From: Trichoplax sp. H2
Lineage: Eukaryota > Placozoa > Uniplacotomia > Trichoplacea
DNA: 64,000 nt
Reading direction: 5' to 3'
NCBI GenBank assembly: GCA_003344405.1
Contig: NOWV01000008.1
Location: 62,001-126,000, forward strand
Shown here in pieces: positions 1 to 17,411 of the stretch; position 1 is the first letter of the stretch; the number at the start of each line of letters is the position of its first letter. A program made the translations under genes and the position numbers. The notes under the pieces are model-generated. The model saw only the letters and a program-made list of their open reading frames with translations, was not told where the DNA came from and did no database searches.

Positions 1-212
1 TAAATGAATTTTCCGATATTTGTATTTATTTAATTCTATATAATTAATTTTTAACCTTTTCATTTACGGAAATTTTTCTAATTTAGATAAGTGGATAAAA
101 TTTTACTTTTATTTAACGATAATGAAATACCAGTATTTATGCATATATTGAATCAATTTCTGAGCTTATAGCATGCATAGTATTAAGATAAAAGAAATAT
201 TTCGAATATTAG

Positions 213-3200
213 GTATTATCAAAACGAAAACAAGACGCTATTGCTAATGCAAATTCAGTCGCCAACGAAGTGATTCCTTTTATCAAAGTTGTTCGCAGTT
301 ACGCCAATGAAAAAGGTGAAATTCTGCACTATAATGATAAAGTCACCGAAGTATATGGCTATAGTCTGAAATTGGCAAGAGTATTTGCCGGATTTTTTGC
401 TTTAACTGATGTAAGTTTATCGATAGAATTTCTATTTTTTAATTTTTTATCAGTAAGTAGCTAGCTTAAGGAAACCTTTGATTGTTACTAGTTTTTTTAT
501 TTTAATACTCGGACTTGTCGTACCTATAATCTCGAAATACAAATTTTACTTTTATGTCCATAGCGATTTTTAAGAATAACCTGCTGTCTATAGAAACAGC
601 ACGAGATCGAAATTGTTCTGCAATGCTATTATTTGCTAATATAGTACTCTATTTTAAGTGTTACTATTTCAATTTAAATCTATATCATGCCTTAATTACC
701 TTATCAAAGAAAAATTCCCATTGCTATTTCAAGTCTTTGATTCGTTAACGGAGGGAAAAATTTTCAAGACCTTATTATTTGCAATAGAGTAATAACTACT
801 CATTTACGGATACTACTTTTGATGAGGGATCAAGTTATGTCTAAAATATAGGGTTATAACTAACATGACTAATAAGATAATTACGATCACTAGATATTGG
901 ATTTTTGTTGTAAATTAAACCAGTCATTCGAAATAACGCTTTATTAATATGATTCCGTGAAATATTTTACGATCGATAGATTTTTTAGCAAGATATAGAT
1001 TCGATTTATTTTATTTATTCAACTTTATTGTATTCTTGTATAACATGTACTACCTTCTAATTGTAAAGCAACTTCCAGAGATTTTATGATGAATTATTGT
1101 AGCAACCCTTTTAAGATTACCTTTATCGTTGAATATTAATCTGTGTATTTATAAAATCTAGTCCCTTAGAATTACTCTTAAAATAATTACTCTTTACTAC
1201 GGGAGCTACCTTACACATCACGAAGCTATCGACAGTACAACGATCTTCGCCTTTATCGTATTTCAGCCCATACTGCAAGGAGCAATACAGGTATTAATAG
1301 CTTTTATAGCCATGTAATCCATATATGCATATATATTCAACAAGATCTTTAAGGTCAGTTTTCTAAATCGTTTTATATAGTTCAGTTGACTCTATTAGAC
1401 TATCTCATGCTTAATAAAGCACGGTAGAGCACTTAGTAAGAAATAACATGTTAGATATACTACCAAAACCAACTAAGGTATTAGAAAATGAAAACGTTAT
1501 GGTACCTACTGTAATTACGATTACTAATTAAAGTAGAGTATTCTACTTCTTTCTAGCTAGTCTACCTTCTCTATAGCTACTATACCAATAAACCACCTTT
1601 TATATGCTTCGTAGAGATATACGTGTTATCATAAGTTGAGAATGATAATCTTATCATATTCGAAAAGAACTCTACTTAAACTATTACACTTAATAATGCA
1701 AGTTTAGATTGATTCTATCTGACGATTCCTTTCTAATTTAAGCTACTGGTTTTCATCATAGATAAATTTCTATTGATACATTTAACATACGCTGTGCCGT
1801 ATTAGATAAATGTAAGCATTTCGTATCAGCTTAATTATATGGTGCCTTATGATGTATAACTATAATATTCTCAAGAAAAAATTACAACTATCTAAAAGTG
1901 ATCAGGTTAGCATTATACTCTTTTACCAGACAATATCTACTGTTATCAACAAACTAAATTAGTCACAGTTACAAACTATTTAAGTCATACCTTATCCTAA
2001 CTTTTATGTACATCATCCTGTAACGGTCATGATTATTTTTACAATATAACCACCATACAAGGAGGATACTAGTAAGTAATCTTCATAACAAGTGGCTAAC
2101 ACATGCGTACCTTACACACGTACAAAAATAATTTTTTTATTATAGAATTAGCATAAACACAGTATTTCCCCCGTTATTTTCTATGTAAACTTAATTACAA
2201 TTTAGTAATATTGAGTGATTCTGAGTGATATTTATTATCCCATTATTAGTTTAAGCACTACGTCAATATAGCAGGCTAATGATGCAATAATATGATAGGA
2301 CGTAGACTGCTTAATTATAGTACTTGATGTAGTTTAAATAACAAAATAATTTACCATGTGGCTGTAATGGTGGAATTACCTTTAAATGATTGAATAGTAG
2401 CAAGAAGGTCTATTTATTGACATAATCGTCAACTCACCGATGGGTATAAATTTCAATAAATACAGGCAATTAAGAAATACTAGACATCAAAATTCTTCAT
2501 ATCCTTTCCATATTTATTGGATGTCGACTTGATAGTAGCTAATATATAAATTTACAATACGATATCGAAGATATACCATTTGCGTTTACGTCGCATCATA
2601 CTCGAATAAAAAATTCTACATGATATGCTTTATGATGCAAGTATTTATTCACGTATATCAATATCATCGTTATAAAAGGTTACGAGTTACTATTTTTGTT
2701 TCGACTAGGAAGTTGGAACAATATATGCCGATTTATTAGGGGCTATCGGAGTTGCTGATAGAGTGATGAAACTGTTTACTCGAATACCTGAAAAATGCGA
2801 GTATGGTGATGAAAAGCCATCAGATTTCAAAGGCTATATTCAATTTAACAATGTTTCCTTCGCTTATCCAAATAAACCTGACACTATGGCAATTGAGAAC
2901 CTATCCTTTAGCGTTAAACCTGGTGAAATTGTTGCACTTGTTGGTGCAAATGGTTCTGGAAAATCAACAACCATCAAACTATGTAAGAGGTTGTACGAGC
3001 CGAAATCAGGAGAAATTCTTCTTGACTCACGTCCGCTATCAGATTACGACAATCAATATTTACATTCCAAAGTAAGCCTTATTAAAATTATAAATAGACA
3101 GTTGGCCATATACATAATTTTATTACTTTATAGCTAGAACAATCTATACAACACTATCGAATAGAACTAGGGAAGGAATTCATTAGAGTTAATCTTGCTA

Positions 3201-4407
3201 AATGACTAATAAAGTGGCCATTGGATAGCAAACTATAAGTTACTGCTACGCAATTATACTTTGCAGAAATTAACTAAATCATTCTGGATAGCTAATCTTG
3301 ATGGTTTCCGTACAGTAATAATCAATTTATATGAGCTACATTATTTGGAATAGTTTAGTTGTAATAGCTTTTACCGTATGTAATTATAACTAAGTCGAAC
3401 AAGCTAAATTATTCTGATGAGTTAAAATCGTAATAGCTTTTTATACCATCATAGCTAATAAGCAAGAATAAGTCTAAATATTTAGAATGGTAAAGTTATG
3501 ATAACTTTCATATCATGGATTAAAATAGAAAGGATCGATTTAAGTTACTTTATTTATGGTAATACTATTGTCAATATTTGCATTCCACTAGGTAGCAATG
3601 GTAGAACAAGATCCAACCCTATTTAGTCGTCTCATTAGTGAGAATATCTCGTACGGATATAAAGACTGTAAAGACTGCAAAGACCGTAAAGACCGTAAAG
3701 ACTGCGGAGACTGTGAAGATTGTAAAGACTATAAAGAAGGTAAAGTGATCGATGCGGCAGTAATGGCAAATGCGGACGAATTCATTTCTAAATTAGAAAA
3801 TCGTTATGCAAGTCAAGTCGAGGAACGAGGCCAGAATTTATCGGGAGGTCAAAAGCAAAGAATTTCCATAGCAAGAGCACTAGTTCGTGATCCTAAAGTT
3901 TTACTTCTTGATGAAGCAACTAATTCTTTAGATCCAACGAGTGAGCGTTTGGTAAGCGACTAATAAAACGATAACCAAAGTGCGCTATTTCTCTTCGTAG
4001 CTTCTTGTCTAGTGCATAAATGTAAAGCCCTGACGATTAATCTATCTTCACGAGAGTACAGTTGCACCAAGTACACTAAGATTTAAGATGTTTTACAATC
4101 ATATTATGCTTACTTTTATTCTTACCTATATAATTGTTGTCCATGCAAGAAATAAATTTCTAATCAATCAATTGCCTATTATAGCATTAATTCAATTAAT
4201 ACAAAATGAATGTTGATTTGATAGGTTCAGGAAGCTATTAAGAAAACCTTTAAAGATAGGACTGTTATTGTCATTGCGCATACAACAAATACCTTTAAAA
4301 GAGTGGATAGGATTTTATTTCTAGAAAATGGGAAAATTGTTGAAGAAGGAAATCATGAAGAACTCTTAGAAAAAAATGGTCGTTATGCCAATTTTATTCA
4401 AAAATAG
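213..4407 (+). CDS. TAP/ABCB-type ABC half-transporter, C-terminal part (5' end outside window)
   Basis: Five exons are visible: 213-410, 1162-1290, 2709-3071, 3592-3951 and 4231-4407 (TAG stop). All joins are phase 0 with GT...AG borders and give the last 408 residues. The first two exons encode the end of the transmembrane domain, including a VVRSYANE coupling-helix-like motif. The nucleotide-binding domain follows: Walker [10 protein letters not shown], a Q-loop in MVEQDPTLF, signature LSGGQKQR, Walker B VLLLDEA, D-loop NSLD and H-loop IAHT. All catalytic elements look intact. The phrase [20 protein letters not shown] resembles the TAP/TAPL (ABCB9) branch, which moves peptides across lysosomal or ER membranes. 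The substrate here is an inference, and another ABCB half-transporter such as ABCB8/10 is possible. A Lys-Asp-Cys repeat (3661-3744) interrupts the domain between NISYG and the helical subdomain. Confidence 0.85.
3661..3744 (+). repeat. In-frame 9-bp minisatellite encoding Lys-Asp-Cys triplets
   Basis: Within the fourth visible exon of the ABC transporter, nine or so tandem 9-bp units of the type AAAGACTGT encode K-D-C, K-D-R, G-D-C, E-D-C and K-D-Y triplets. They are followed by K-E-G-K, and then the normal ABC sequence resumes with [13 protein letters not shown]. The reading frame is kept throughout, so this is an insertion and not a frameshift. Confidence 0.9.
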
Positions 4408-6568
4408 TTAACTGAAGATAACTATAGTCAATAGACTTTAATGCACTAAGAATTCAGTAGTGTAAGCAAGATGGTAAAAACAAATAATTCCTTATTAACT
4501 GGCTCTAATTTGATTTAGTGGAGCATAAAGTGTCTTGATGATGTAACATTCTGTATGTCATGCTGATTTTTTATCTACTAAGCTATCACCACTTTCTGGT
4601 TCTATGTTTACAATCATAGATTTAAAATGACTTAGCTATACTAATTTAAGCTGCAATCAAGAGGTAAAAGCTTGAGATTCATTTAATGCTACTTATTTTA
4701 TTGCTTAATTTTCGTATGCAAAATTATAAAGAAAATTACATTTAATTTTTAATGCAATACAACTTTCATCAAATTGACTTAATTTTGTACTGTAGTTATA
4801 AAATAATATTTTGAGCTTATTTATAGGGTCAGAACTCTTAATATCTGTTATACTGCAGATTATTTAGATATAATCAGTAGCTACTAAAGTAAGACCCGAT
4901 ATAGGCCGCAAAGATATTTATAAGCTTGTGCAAACTACTCAATAATAAGTAAACATACATGCAGAATAAAAATTTTTAAGATTATTTCTACTTGAGTGAT
5001 ATGCGGCTATATATTTAATCTTGACTTTCGAACTAGCTGTGTGAAGTTACGTGATCTGGAGATTTACTGCTGTAATGTAAAGCAGTAATTTTTACTTAAT
5101 AAACTACTTTTAACCGCTACACTGTGATACTAGTTCAAGTAGGCTAAAGGCTGCATTTTATTGCACTGTCACACCAATATTGCAGTGCCATTGAGACAGT
5201 ATTAGTTTATGATTTTTAATTAGACCTCAAGTGAGGTCAATTTTCAGCGACTGAAATTTATTCAATCCTAACGTCAAATGTTAGAAGCATATACGCATGT
5301 CTCTGTATTATTATACATGGCTCAAAATCGCATTATGATCTTAAAAAATAAAATTCATCTATAAATTTTAATAGAATACAGTTTTTAGATATCGTATTAG
5401 TTGTCAAGAAATCTAGTCAAGGAATAAATGTTCAAATGTTCAATGATTACAAGCTGAGCCTTATAATACAACATGAGAAATCTCCACTGGGTTTATGAAA
5501 TGACTTTATTAATCAAATTATTAATTCTTTATTTTGGCATAAATGCGGTATCGTTACTATGAGCTTTACTGTTTAAAAGTTTGGGTCTGCCTGTTTGATT
5601 CTTTCATATTCTTTCGGCTATGAACGGAATATATTTATAATTGGTTATAAGACAAAATATCGAAGACCTTAAAACAATTGGACAGTTCCATCTTACTCCA
5701 GTACAATCATCTTTTATTTATTTTACATGCTTAGCGCATTTAAATAGCAGTAAAATTTTAAGATTTTTAAGAAAGAGAAATAATTTTTAGCAGTTTAATC
5801 GATAAATTAATGTTATTATGCAGTCAAGTTGCGATTTCATAATATCTGTATAGTATATGAACAAAATATGTGATAATATTACCTGTTTTAAAGGGACAAA
5901 TAAAACAAATTTAACGATTGATAGACAAACAAAGTGATCGCAGTACCCTATTGTAAATTATATATGTATGAAAAAACTGAAACTAATAGCCGATGGTAAC
6001 AACAAAAATGTGTATCAAAGAAGCCGGTATAGGTATGTAGTACATAACCGCACCAAATAAAAGTCGTTATAAAGTTGATAAATCTCTTCATACTGTACAC
6101 TTATTCAAACAATGTATGGCACTTTTTCTAAATGAAAATGAAATTTCTTACAATTATAACAACTAACGTACATTTAATATAATAGTTGTATTTGTAGGAA
6201 AATTAAGGAAGTTTTAGTGACTTAGAAAATTATCGAAATGTTAAAGGCAAAATAATGAGGAGTTGTTATATTGTTTCGTAGGTAATAACTATTTGTTACT
6301 TTCGGTAATAAAGAATACTGCATCAGATCATTTTTCCTGTTATTAGATATTAATCAATTATTGACATTTATAACAAAATCATATCGAAGAATCACGTGCA
6401 AACCTATGCATATTTTTATAGTAACAATACATGTAGGGTCTACCGTAGATGTTATAATAACAGTTTAAGCAACAGTTATCCTAAAACACTACCGTAGTCA
6501 TGTAAATAAAATATGTCAAAGAACATCAGTTTTACTGTACAGTATTATCTATCACAATTACTAGGAAA
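4408..6568. other. Convergent intergenic spacer, no gene seen
   Basis: This AT-rich stretch lies between the stop codon of the ABC transporter (+) and that of MND1 (-). I saw no open frame with splice borders, no RNA gene and no strong repeat. It presumably contains the 3' untranslated regions of both genes. Confidence 0.6.
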
Positions 6569-8960
6569 TTACTCGACGTAATCAAAATCTTCAGGAATAC
6601 CAAATTGCTTATCGATCACCTTATCTTCGAAGCAAAACTTGTTGCGACACCAAGATTTAATAGAAAATATATTATCTAGAATAACAGTGAAGTAGTCATC
6701 AGTATCATTATCACAATTATTTCTCTATTTTAATTATTATTTAACCTGTCCATCGATTAGCAGCTTCCAAGGAGACTTTTTTCAAAAGTTCTTGATAAAA
6801 GAGGTTAAAAAATGAGCCAAATTTTCCTTACAAGTGATTCGAATATCCAAGTCTAGTTTATAGTACAAGGATATAGGTACTAGAATTGTATGAGAACTTA
6901 CTAGCTTCTTCCACAAGTTCAGGGTCACAACCTTGATATTGGCGTAACTCTACTGTTAAAGAGTCCCTCCTAGAGCTTAATTCTTCAATTTTTTCCAATA
7001 ACTTTTTACGTTTATCCTATTATAAATATTAGAATGTGATATTTTGTAATGTTAATTGATCCCAAATCGAACGAAGCTACTTAAGATTGTAGGCATTGTC
7101 ACTTAGGATAGAGCATTATAATATTATAACTACTTGCAAGTAACAATACAATTAACAAATGTATACAATATGATAGTTACAGCATAATTGACAGAAAATC
7201 ATTTACAATGATACACCTACATGTATCATGAGACGGTAACACAAAATACACAAATAACTCACTGTATCCTTCCTGCAGTTAGCGTGATCATCTTTGCTTT
7301 GTTGCAACTTTTTCTTTTTCATTTCGCATTCACTTATTTGCGATTTCAAAGTCTCCAGTTTCCTTTTGCGCTTAACAAACAAATTGAATAACGAAAGAAC
7401 GTATAAAAGTCAAGATATTTATAATGTTAATTAGTAATAACAGACAATACGTAATATCAACCGTGAAACTGAATTTTGCAGTTTTCGGGTATTATGAATA
7501 TAGTAATTCAACCTGATTAGTTGCTTTACTTGGGAATGACCAAAAATAATTTGAAGTTCCAATCTTATCTTGTTCTACCATTGCATCATCAACTAAAGAT
7601 TGCAAGACGTCCTTTACTGACATCGAAGCTATGCATTAAAGCCAAAGTTGAGTAATTAATAGTAATAGCATAAGAATAAAAAAGTACAGGAAACAAAGTA
7701 TACACGTATATTATTTTGTAACGTACTGATTCCTTTCTGTTTCTGTGCAATTTTTTCCAATTCCTTTAGTTGATAGAAGTTTTTCTGTTGTCATAAAGAA
7801 TAGTTTGCAACGTATCAATTTGCTATTAATTAGATTAAGTTTTTCATATTTTGAAATGCAGCATAATATTTTATCATGTATTATTAAGTCCTAAGGATTA
7901 TTGTCAATACTATTAGCCTATAATTCTAGGGAAATTGATGATCTACAGTATTTAAGGTAGAGTTTTCGGCATTAAAAGTGTATAACATTTGCTAGCAATT
8001 ACAACATAGATATTGTGATTAGCATTGATCACTTAATAATAATAAAATTACGAAAAGGGATTGAATTGGATGCTTACCTTATACTGGTTAAAGGAAACAT
8101 CTCAAGACATTTAATACATGATTACTTTTAGTGGAGATACTACATCATTGCGAGTTTATACCCTTACCGTTTCGTAAAATAATTCCAGCATCCTAGACCG
8201 CTTCTCTTCGAAGCTTAAACCTCTTCTCTTCGACTGTATTAAAGGAGAAAGAGTAAAAAAGACTTTTATCCATTGGAAAGTGCAACTGAATAGCAGTAAA
8301 GCGAGAATACACGTATACCTTCAAGTGCAATGGAAATTTTTGTAACGGATAGAGACTATATTACATACCCATAAGACTACATGTAATAGTAGTAGACTTA
8401 CAGTGTATTCAAGAAGTAAATGAAGTTGCTTTTTAAATTACTGTGTTGATATTCTACTTTTGAATGAGTTTCATGTGTAACACTATATGTATCATTCTAA
8501 ATGAACTACTCCAGGTTTGGAGATTTATACGTATGAGTATAATCATTAAATCGTAATGATACTAGTCAAGAAATTGCTGTAAAGCTACTAAGATATCAAT
8601 AATACTGTAAATGCTATAATGAAACAAGTTGATTGCAAGGGCAATCGTTACTTGTAATACTTGTATTTTTATGACAAAGGCAATTTTAGAGTAAGCTGCC
8701 AACTTGCTACTAGTCTAGTGTTAAATCGTAGTTGTATCATCGTGGCAAAGAAGCTTTATTCATCGCGAGTCGTCTTTGCATATTATAATATCATCCTATA
8801 CATCAAAATCGCAAGTTATTCCATCAGATACTTGCCATGAAAGAGTCTGCATGAAATTTCAACGACCTTGTCATAGATACGCGTAGTTATCATACTGTAT
8901 AATACTTTTCCTTTCCGTGAATGCTCGTTGGTTGCAACTCGTTGAAGTACTGCATACCAT
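6569..8960 (-). CDS. MND1: Meiotic nuclear division protein 1 homologue
   Basis: MND1 pairs with HOP2 and stimulates DMC1/RAD51 strand exchange in meiosis. Coding exons in order on the minus strand: a proposed ATG-only exon (8960-8958), 8233-8168, 7784-7727, 7628-7513, 7370-7263, 7016-6902, 6790-6746 and 6675-6569. All phases agree. The protein begins [19 protein letters not shown], then has the winged-helix segment [18 protein letters not shown] and [13 protein letters not shown], a Lys/Glu-rich coiled coil, and CDPELVEEA...EAANRW. It ends [10 protein letters not shown]. With the proposed initiator the length is 205 residues, the usual family length. No break or missing segment is seen. The weak point is the first exon: ATG is followed directly by GTATGC, which would place an intron immediately after the start codon; a different upstream exon remains possible. 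Confidence 0.92.
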
Positions 8961-10020
8961 ACTGGGGTATCACTCGATTATTAAATTAAATGTCAAGTAA
9001 AAGTGGCCGATCAAGAGAGCCAGCGTAGTAATGTGCTTCACTCACTGCTCAGTTCCCCTACTTTGTACTCATTAGCGTGCCATCGCGTGCTTCCACTGAA
9101 CTTCAGATCAACAACAGCTATTCCTGTGTACACGTAAATTATTGCACTGTCTGTCATTCATAGAACTTTCAATTTTTGTTTTTAAGGGGGGGGGGGGAGA
9201 GAAGAAAATTCATGCATGCAGTATTCCAGTACTATAAACACTGCTTGCTTACTTATAGTAGACTGTATTATAATTAGTCATCTCTTGACTGCATAATAAG
9301 ACAAATGAACTTTTTAAAGCAATGCAAACAATTCAAATGGGTACAGTATGTAGAAATAATTCTCATTAAAGTACAATATTCATTGGTAGTTGCAGTGCAG
9401 TACTGTATTTTCCTATTTCAGCATGGATTTCAACTTTGAAATCAGCAAAAACACTGTCCGATAGAACCTAATGACACTGTCTGGCCATTGCACAGTACAG
9501 TGGTGACTGTAAGAGAATTCTCAGCATATTGAACAACGCTGAATTGAAGGTATACAGTCGAATGAAATCTTGTAGTACACGATACGAATCGTAAAATAAA
9601 TTCTTTTTGATAGGCATGGTCTTACCATTGAGTAACCAGTTAGGATAGAGTCCAAAACGCCAAGCAATAAGAAACTAACTCTCTTTCAAGTCTAATAACG
9701 CCGTCCAATATGAAATGTACTTTGACCAATTTGGAAATTTTCACTGCAAGATCTTCAACAGAATGTGGTTGCAGGCACAGACAGGTGTCAACACTTGGAA
9801 GAGTGAAGCTGTTGTGAAGGTGAAACTTGTCTCAACTGACCTCTCACTCTTTCATACAGTCCCACCACTTTTGTTCTTCGTCCAAGCCTGTTGACCGCTG
9901 GCTGGTGTGAGTCACATTGGAGCATGACGCAAGCCGTTCCACTCGAAGGTATTGTATTGTACACTAGTCATTGCGTACTTCTCCAATTCGTACTTCGCGC
10001 CATTTTATTCTGTGTTGATG
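8961..10020. other. Intergenic spacer upstream of MND1
   Basis: No gene is seen. It is expected to hold the MND1 promoter. A homopolymer run of G (about 13 bases) lies near 9187-9199, followed by GA-rich sequence. Scattered copies of ACTGTACAGT-like words occur from about 9360 onward. Confidence 0.5.
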
Positions 10021-10110
10021 ACACAGTGTACAGTACGCTACACTGTACTGTACAGTACACTGTGCATTACAGGGTTGTGTACTGTACAGTACAGTACAGT
10101 ACTGTAGAGT
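10021..10110. repeat. ACTGTACAGT-rich palindromic cluster
   Basis: Short overlapping copies of the self-complementary words GTACTGTACAGTAC and TACACTGT fill this stretch. They are interrupted only by short unique spacers. The open frame across it is a by-product of the repeats and shows no similarity I recognise. Confidence 0.7.
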
Positions 10111-10132
10111 TCATACTGACAACCGGATGGAA

Positions 10133-10977
10133 GGTTCGTATTACTCGCAATTGGCATGGAGACAAGAAATTGAACACGTACAGTAAGTTGAAGTTGTTGT
10201 AAAACTAGCTACTCACTCTCTCTTTATTGCATTGAAGAATGCAATAAAACGCAATAAAGCTATACGTACGCCGTTCATACTTATAACGCAATGTGCAGTG
10301 GGTTCTTACTACTCGAAATTGAACACGTAGTTGAAGTTATTGTAAAACTAGCTACTCACTCTCTCTTTATTGCATTGAAAAATGCCGCTTGCTATACTGT
10401 ACGTACGCCGTTCACACTTATAACGCAATGTGCAGTGGGTTCTTACTACTCGCAATTAGCATGGAGACAAGAAATTGAACATGTAGCTGAAGTTATTGTA
10501 AAACTAGCTACTAACTCTCTCTTTATTGCATTGAAAAATGCCGGCTGCTATACGTACGCCGTTCATACTTATAATGCAATGTGCAGTGGGTTCTTACTAC
10601 TCGAAATTGAACACGTAGTTGAAGTTATTGTAAAACTAGCTACTCACTCTCTCTTTATTGCATTGAAAAATGCCGCCTGCTATACGTACGCCGTTCACAC
10701 TTATAACGCAATGTGCAGTGGGTTCTTACTACTCGCAATTAGCATGGAGACAAGAAATTGAACATGTAGTTGAAGTTATTGTAAAACTAACTACTAACTC
10801 TCTCTTTATTGCATTGAAAAACGCCGGCTGCTATACGTACGCTGTTCACACTTATAACGCGATGTGCAGTGGGTTCTTACTACTCGAAATTGAACACGTA
10901 GTTGGAAGTCTCTCTTTATTGCATTGAAAAACGCCGGCTTCTATACGTGCCGCCGGTTCACACGTATAACGCAATGT
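10133..10977. repeat. Dimeric tandem repeat array (six monomers, three dimers)
   Basis: Six monomers of roughly 120-155 bp share the core CTCTCTTTATTGCATTGAA and the segment ACTTATAACGCAATGTGCAG. Long and short monomers alternate strictly. The long form carries GCAATTAGCATGGAGACAAG (first copy GCAATTGGC...), and the short form lacks it. The long monomers are near 10140, 10446 and 10735 and the short ones near 10309, 10595 and 10884, so the true period is about 286-289 bp. Long open frames here are created by the repeat and are not taken as genes. Confidence 0.85.
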
Positions 10978-12413
10978 ACACTAATTGCAAGTTTATATAA
11001 CAGTACATTCACTACTCACTAGTGTAAGCATCACAATCTACAATTAACACCGGTAGAATTAATTCTAGTCAGTAGAATATCACATTTAGTACAGTATTGA
11101 ATTGTAATATATAGCATAACTGACGGTACTACTGTAGGATATTTCTAGAACTCCATGACTCCAGTTTTGCTTTCTCCAGCACTTCGAGCAAACCAAACAT
11201 ACTTACCTCAGCGCAATTAGTGTACCTAGGCGTATATAAATACACCCGCTAAAGATGTCTAGTGCAGCCATTGGTTCGTATTATACTCGCGTACCTTATT
11301 GATTTTTACTTTATGCATTCACATGCTCGAGTACAGCGTACTGTACAATTCACTTCTTGCAATAAATACAGAAATACAGTAGTACTGTAGTACTGTGTAA
11401 AGTACTACATTACCTCTTTAGGATCACGAAACACTTTAGTCCGCAAGCAATCATTTCAATCATTAAGGGCTAAGGGTCATACAAGATAGAAGAGATGATG
11501 CACGCGTATAAGTAGATTAACAGCTTTAATTTCTTAACGAATGTCTTTTTAAGTTTTAAAATGATATTGCAGCAGCAGTAGCGAAAATTGCATGAACAAC
11601 GTAACAGTATTTCCTAAGCACATTCTTAAGCGTTGCTTCAAGATGATAAGAAAATAGCAATATATAATTAATGAATCAATGGATAAATCATAAAATACTT
11701 ACTCAATTCCAAGATAGTAAGTAATTAGGCAACACAATACTGATGACAGTACAATATGACTCTAAAATTCTTAGAGTTCGCAAAAGTTATACAGTTGAAA
11801 TTGTTTTGACATCAATTTTACAAATCCAAATACCAGTTTGCATCTCATTTTCTAAACAATAATTACTATGAATACAGAAATCTATTACTGTACTTGTCAT
11901 AACTAGAAGTCGCCTGAATGAAAGCGTATTCATGAATGGATAGAATCAGAAACAGTACAAATGCTGCCAACAGCAAATAGTATTAATCCTTTTTTTAGTA
12001 TAACAGTATACGGTAACAAAGCAAACCAGCAATTTAAAAATCCTACTAATAGATTCTACATAATTGTAGCATAAACAGGTTACATCTCAACATAAGTTCA
12101 ATAAGTGGGCTACCTTTGGTAAAGAAATACTACTATAGTAATTCGTTATAGAAACGCTACGGGCAGTAATTTGCTATCACTTTAGCTAAGGGACATAAAA
12201 AAAAACAGCTAATTACAGGTCTTTGCTATCCACTATTCCGAAACAAAATGCCGTTTTCAAGCTTAAATCTAAAGTAGATATTCTTCAAAGTTTTCTTCAA
12301 ATCTTGCATTGGAGGCTTATACAATTAACAGAGAGCTAGCTATTACCATTAACCGCTCCTCTGTTGACTTGTACAAATAAAAATGATTGAATTCTTAAAA
12401 CTGATTATTTGCT
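10978..12413. other. Spacer between tandem array and Rab35 3' end
   Basis: AT-rich, with no supported gene. A small group of TACTGTA/GTAC words lies at about 11330-11405. The last few hundred bases before 12414 probably include the Rab35 3' untranslated region. Confidence 0.5.
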
Positions 12414-16403
<3,990 letters not shown>

Positions 16404-17411
16404 CCTAGAAGGTCGTTGTGAATGATTCTACGGGTCTTTCTTTCACACACTTGGCTATCCAGACGTATGATAACCGACGATACTGCGTTATCTTCGCCTA
16501 TTCTAATCAAATCCTAATCTTGGACTAATCGTAGGCAAATAACAGCTACTCTACGGTGGTGTACACACAGCAAGGTGCACTAAATATTAAATGAACGTGA
16601 AGCGATGTCAAGGGTAATGTCGCGACTATGGATCATAGCACAGTATGGAACTACTGTACTGTACTGTCAGTAATTCCAGTTGTGAATCTTCCAATCGATG
16701 AAATCTACTTGGATATTACAGTATCTTAGGGTAATACTGTAGGCGAAAAGCAGTTGGGAAGGTTGATACTGAGTCAATTGGACAAAAAAAAGAGAGGAAA
16801 GCACTTCAAAGCTGAAATGAAAGATGGAACTTCCAATGTTTGTGACTGAGTGAGGAGTTTAATCGGGCGGTTCCAAGCGAGTGTCGCCGAAACTCTGCGA
16901 CACAGTGAGGTTGTACTGTACACTTCCGTATACAGTATAATGTACTGTAAACGGGCAGTCACGACCGTAGTTACGGTACTGTACTGTAGCGAAAAGGTTG
17001 TCGTGAAGTTGGTCGAGTTGCCAGTAGTACAGAACTGTAGACTATCGAGTGAGTGTAGAACTAGTGTACTGTACTGATCAGACCAATGGAGGTAAAATAG
17101 ACCACCAGACTTTCAGTAAGTTGTAAATTTAAAAGATTGAGCAGTAGGATACTTAACATCGGTCGTTAAGACTTCTTAAAGCAAACAGCTACGAGACAGA
17201 TCGGCATCAGCCTACTGTTCACTGTGTAGTCTGGCTACTAGCTTCACCCATCACCTTGTACAGTACAACACAATACTCTGTACTGTAGGTGCAGGCCAAC
17301 GATCTGCAGGAAAACGGGTAGCAGTTAATACCATACTGTATTGAACTGCAGCAGTAGCGGTGACCTTACTATGACGAAAAGGAGATCATTTGGCAGGACC
17401 CTTCCAGTGAA
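16404..17411. other. Spacer upstream of Rab35, palindrome-rich
   Basis: This is the expected Rab35 promoter side. ACTGTACTGTAC words recur at about 16650-16670, 16915-16990, 17060-17070 and 17255-17290. No coding region is supported. Confidence 0.5.

Noticed and set aside
10291-10761. Open frame of 156 codons in the dimeric tandem array
   Set aside because: It is explained by repetition of a stop-free monomer, the translated product repeats the DNA unit, and there are no splice or family features.
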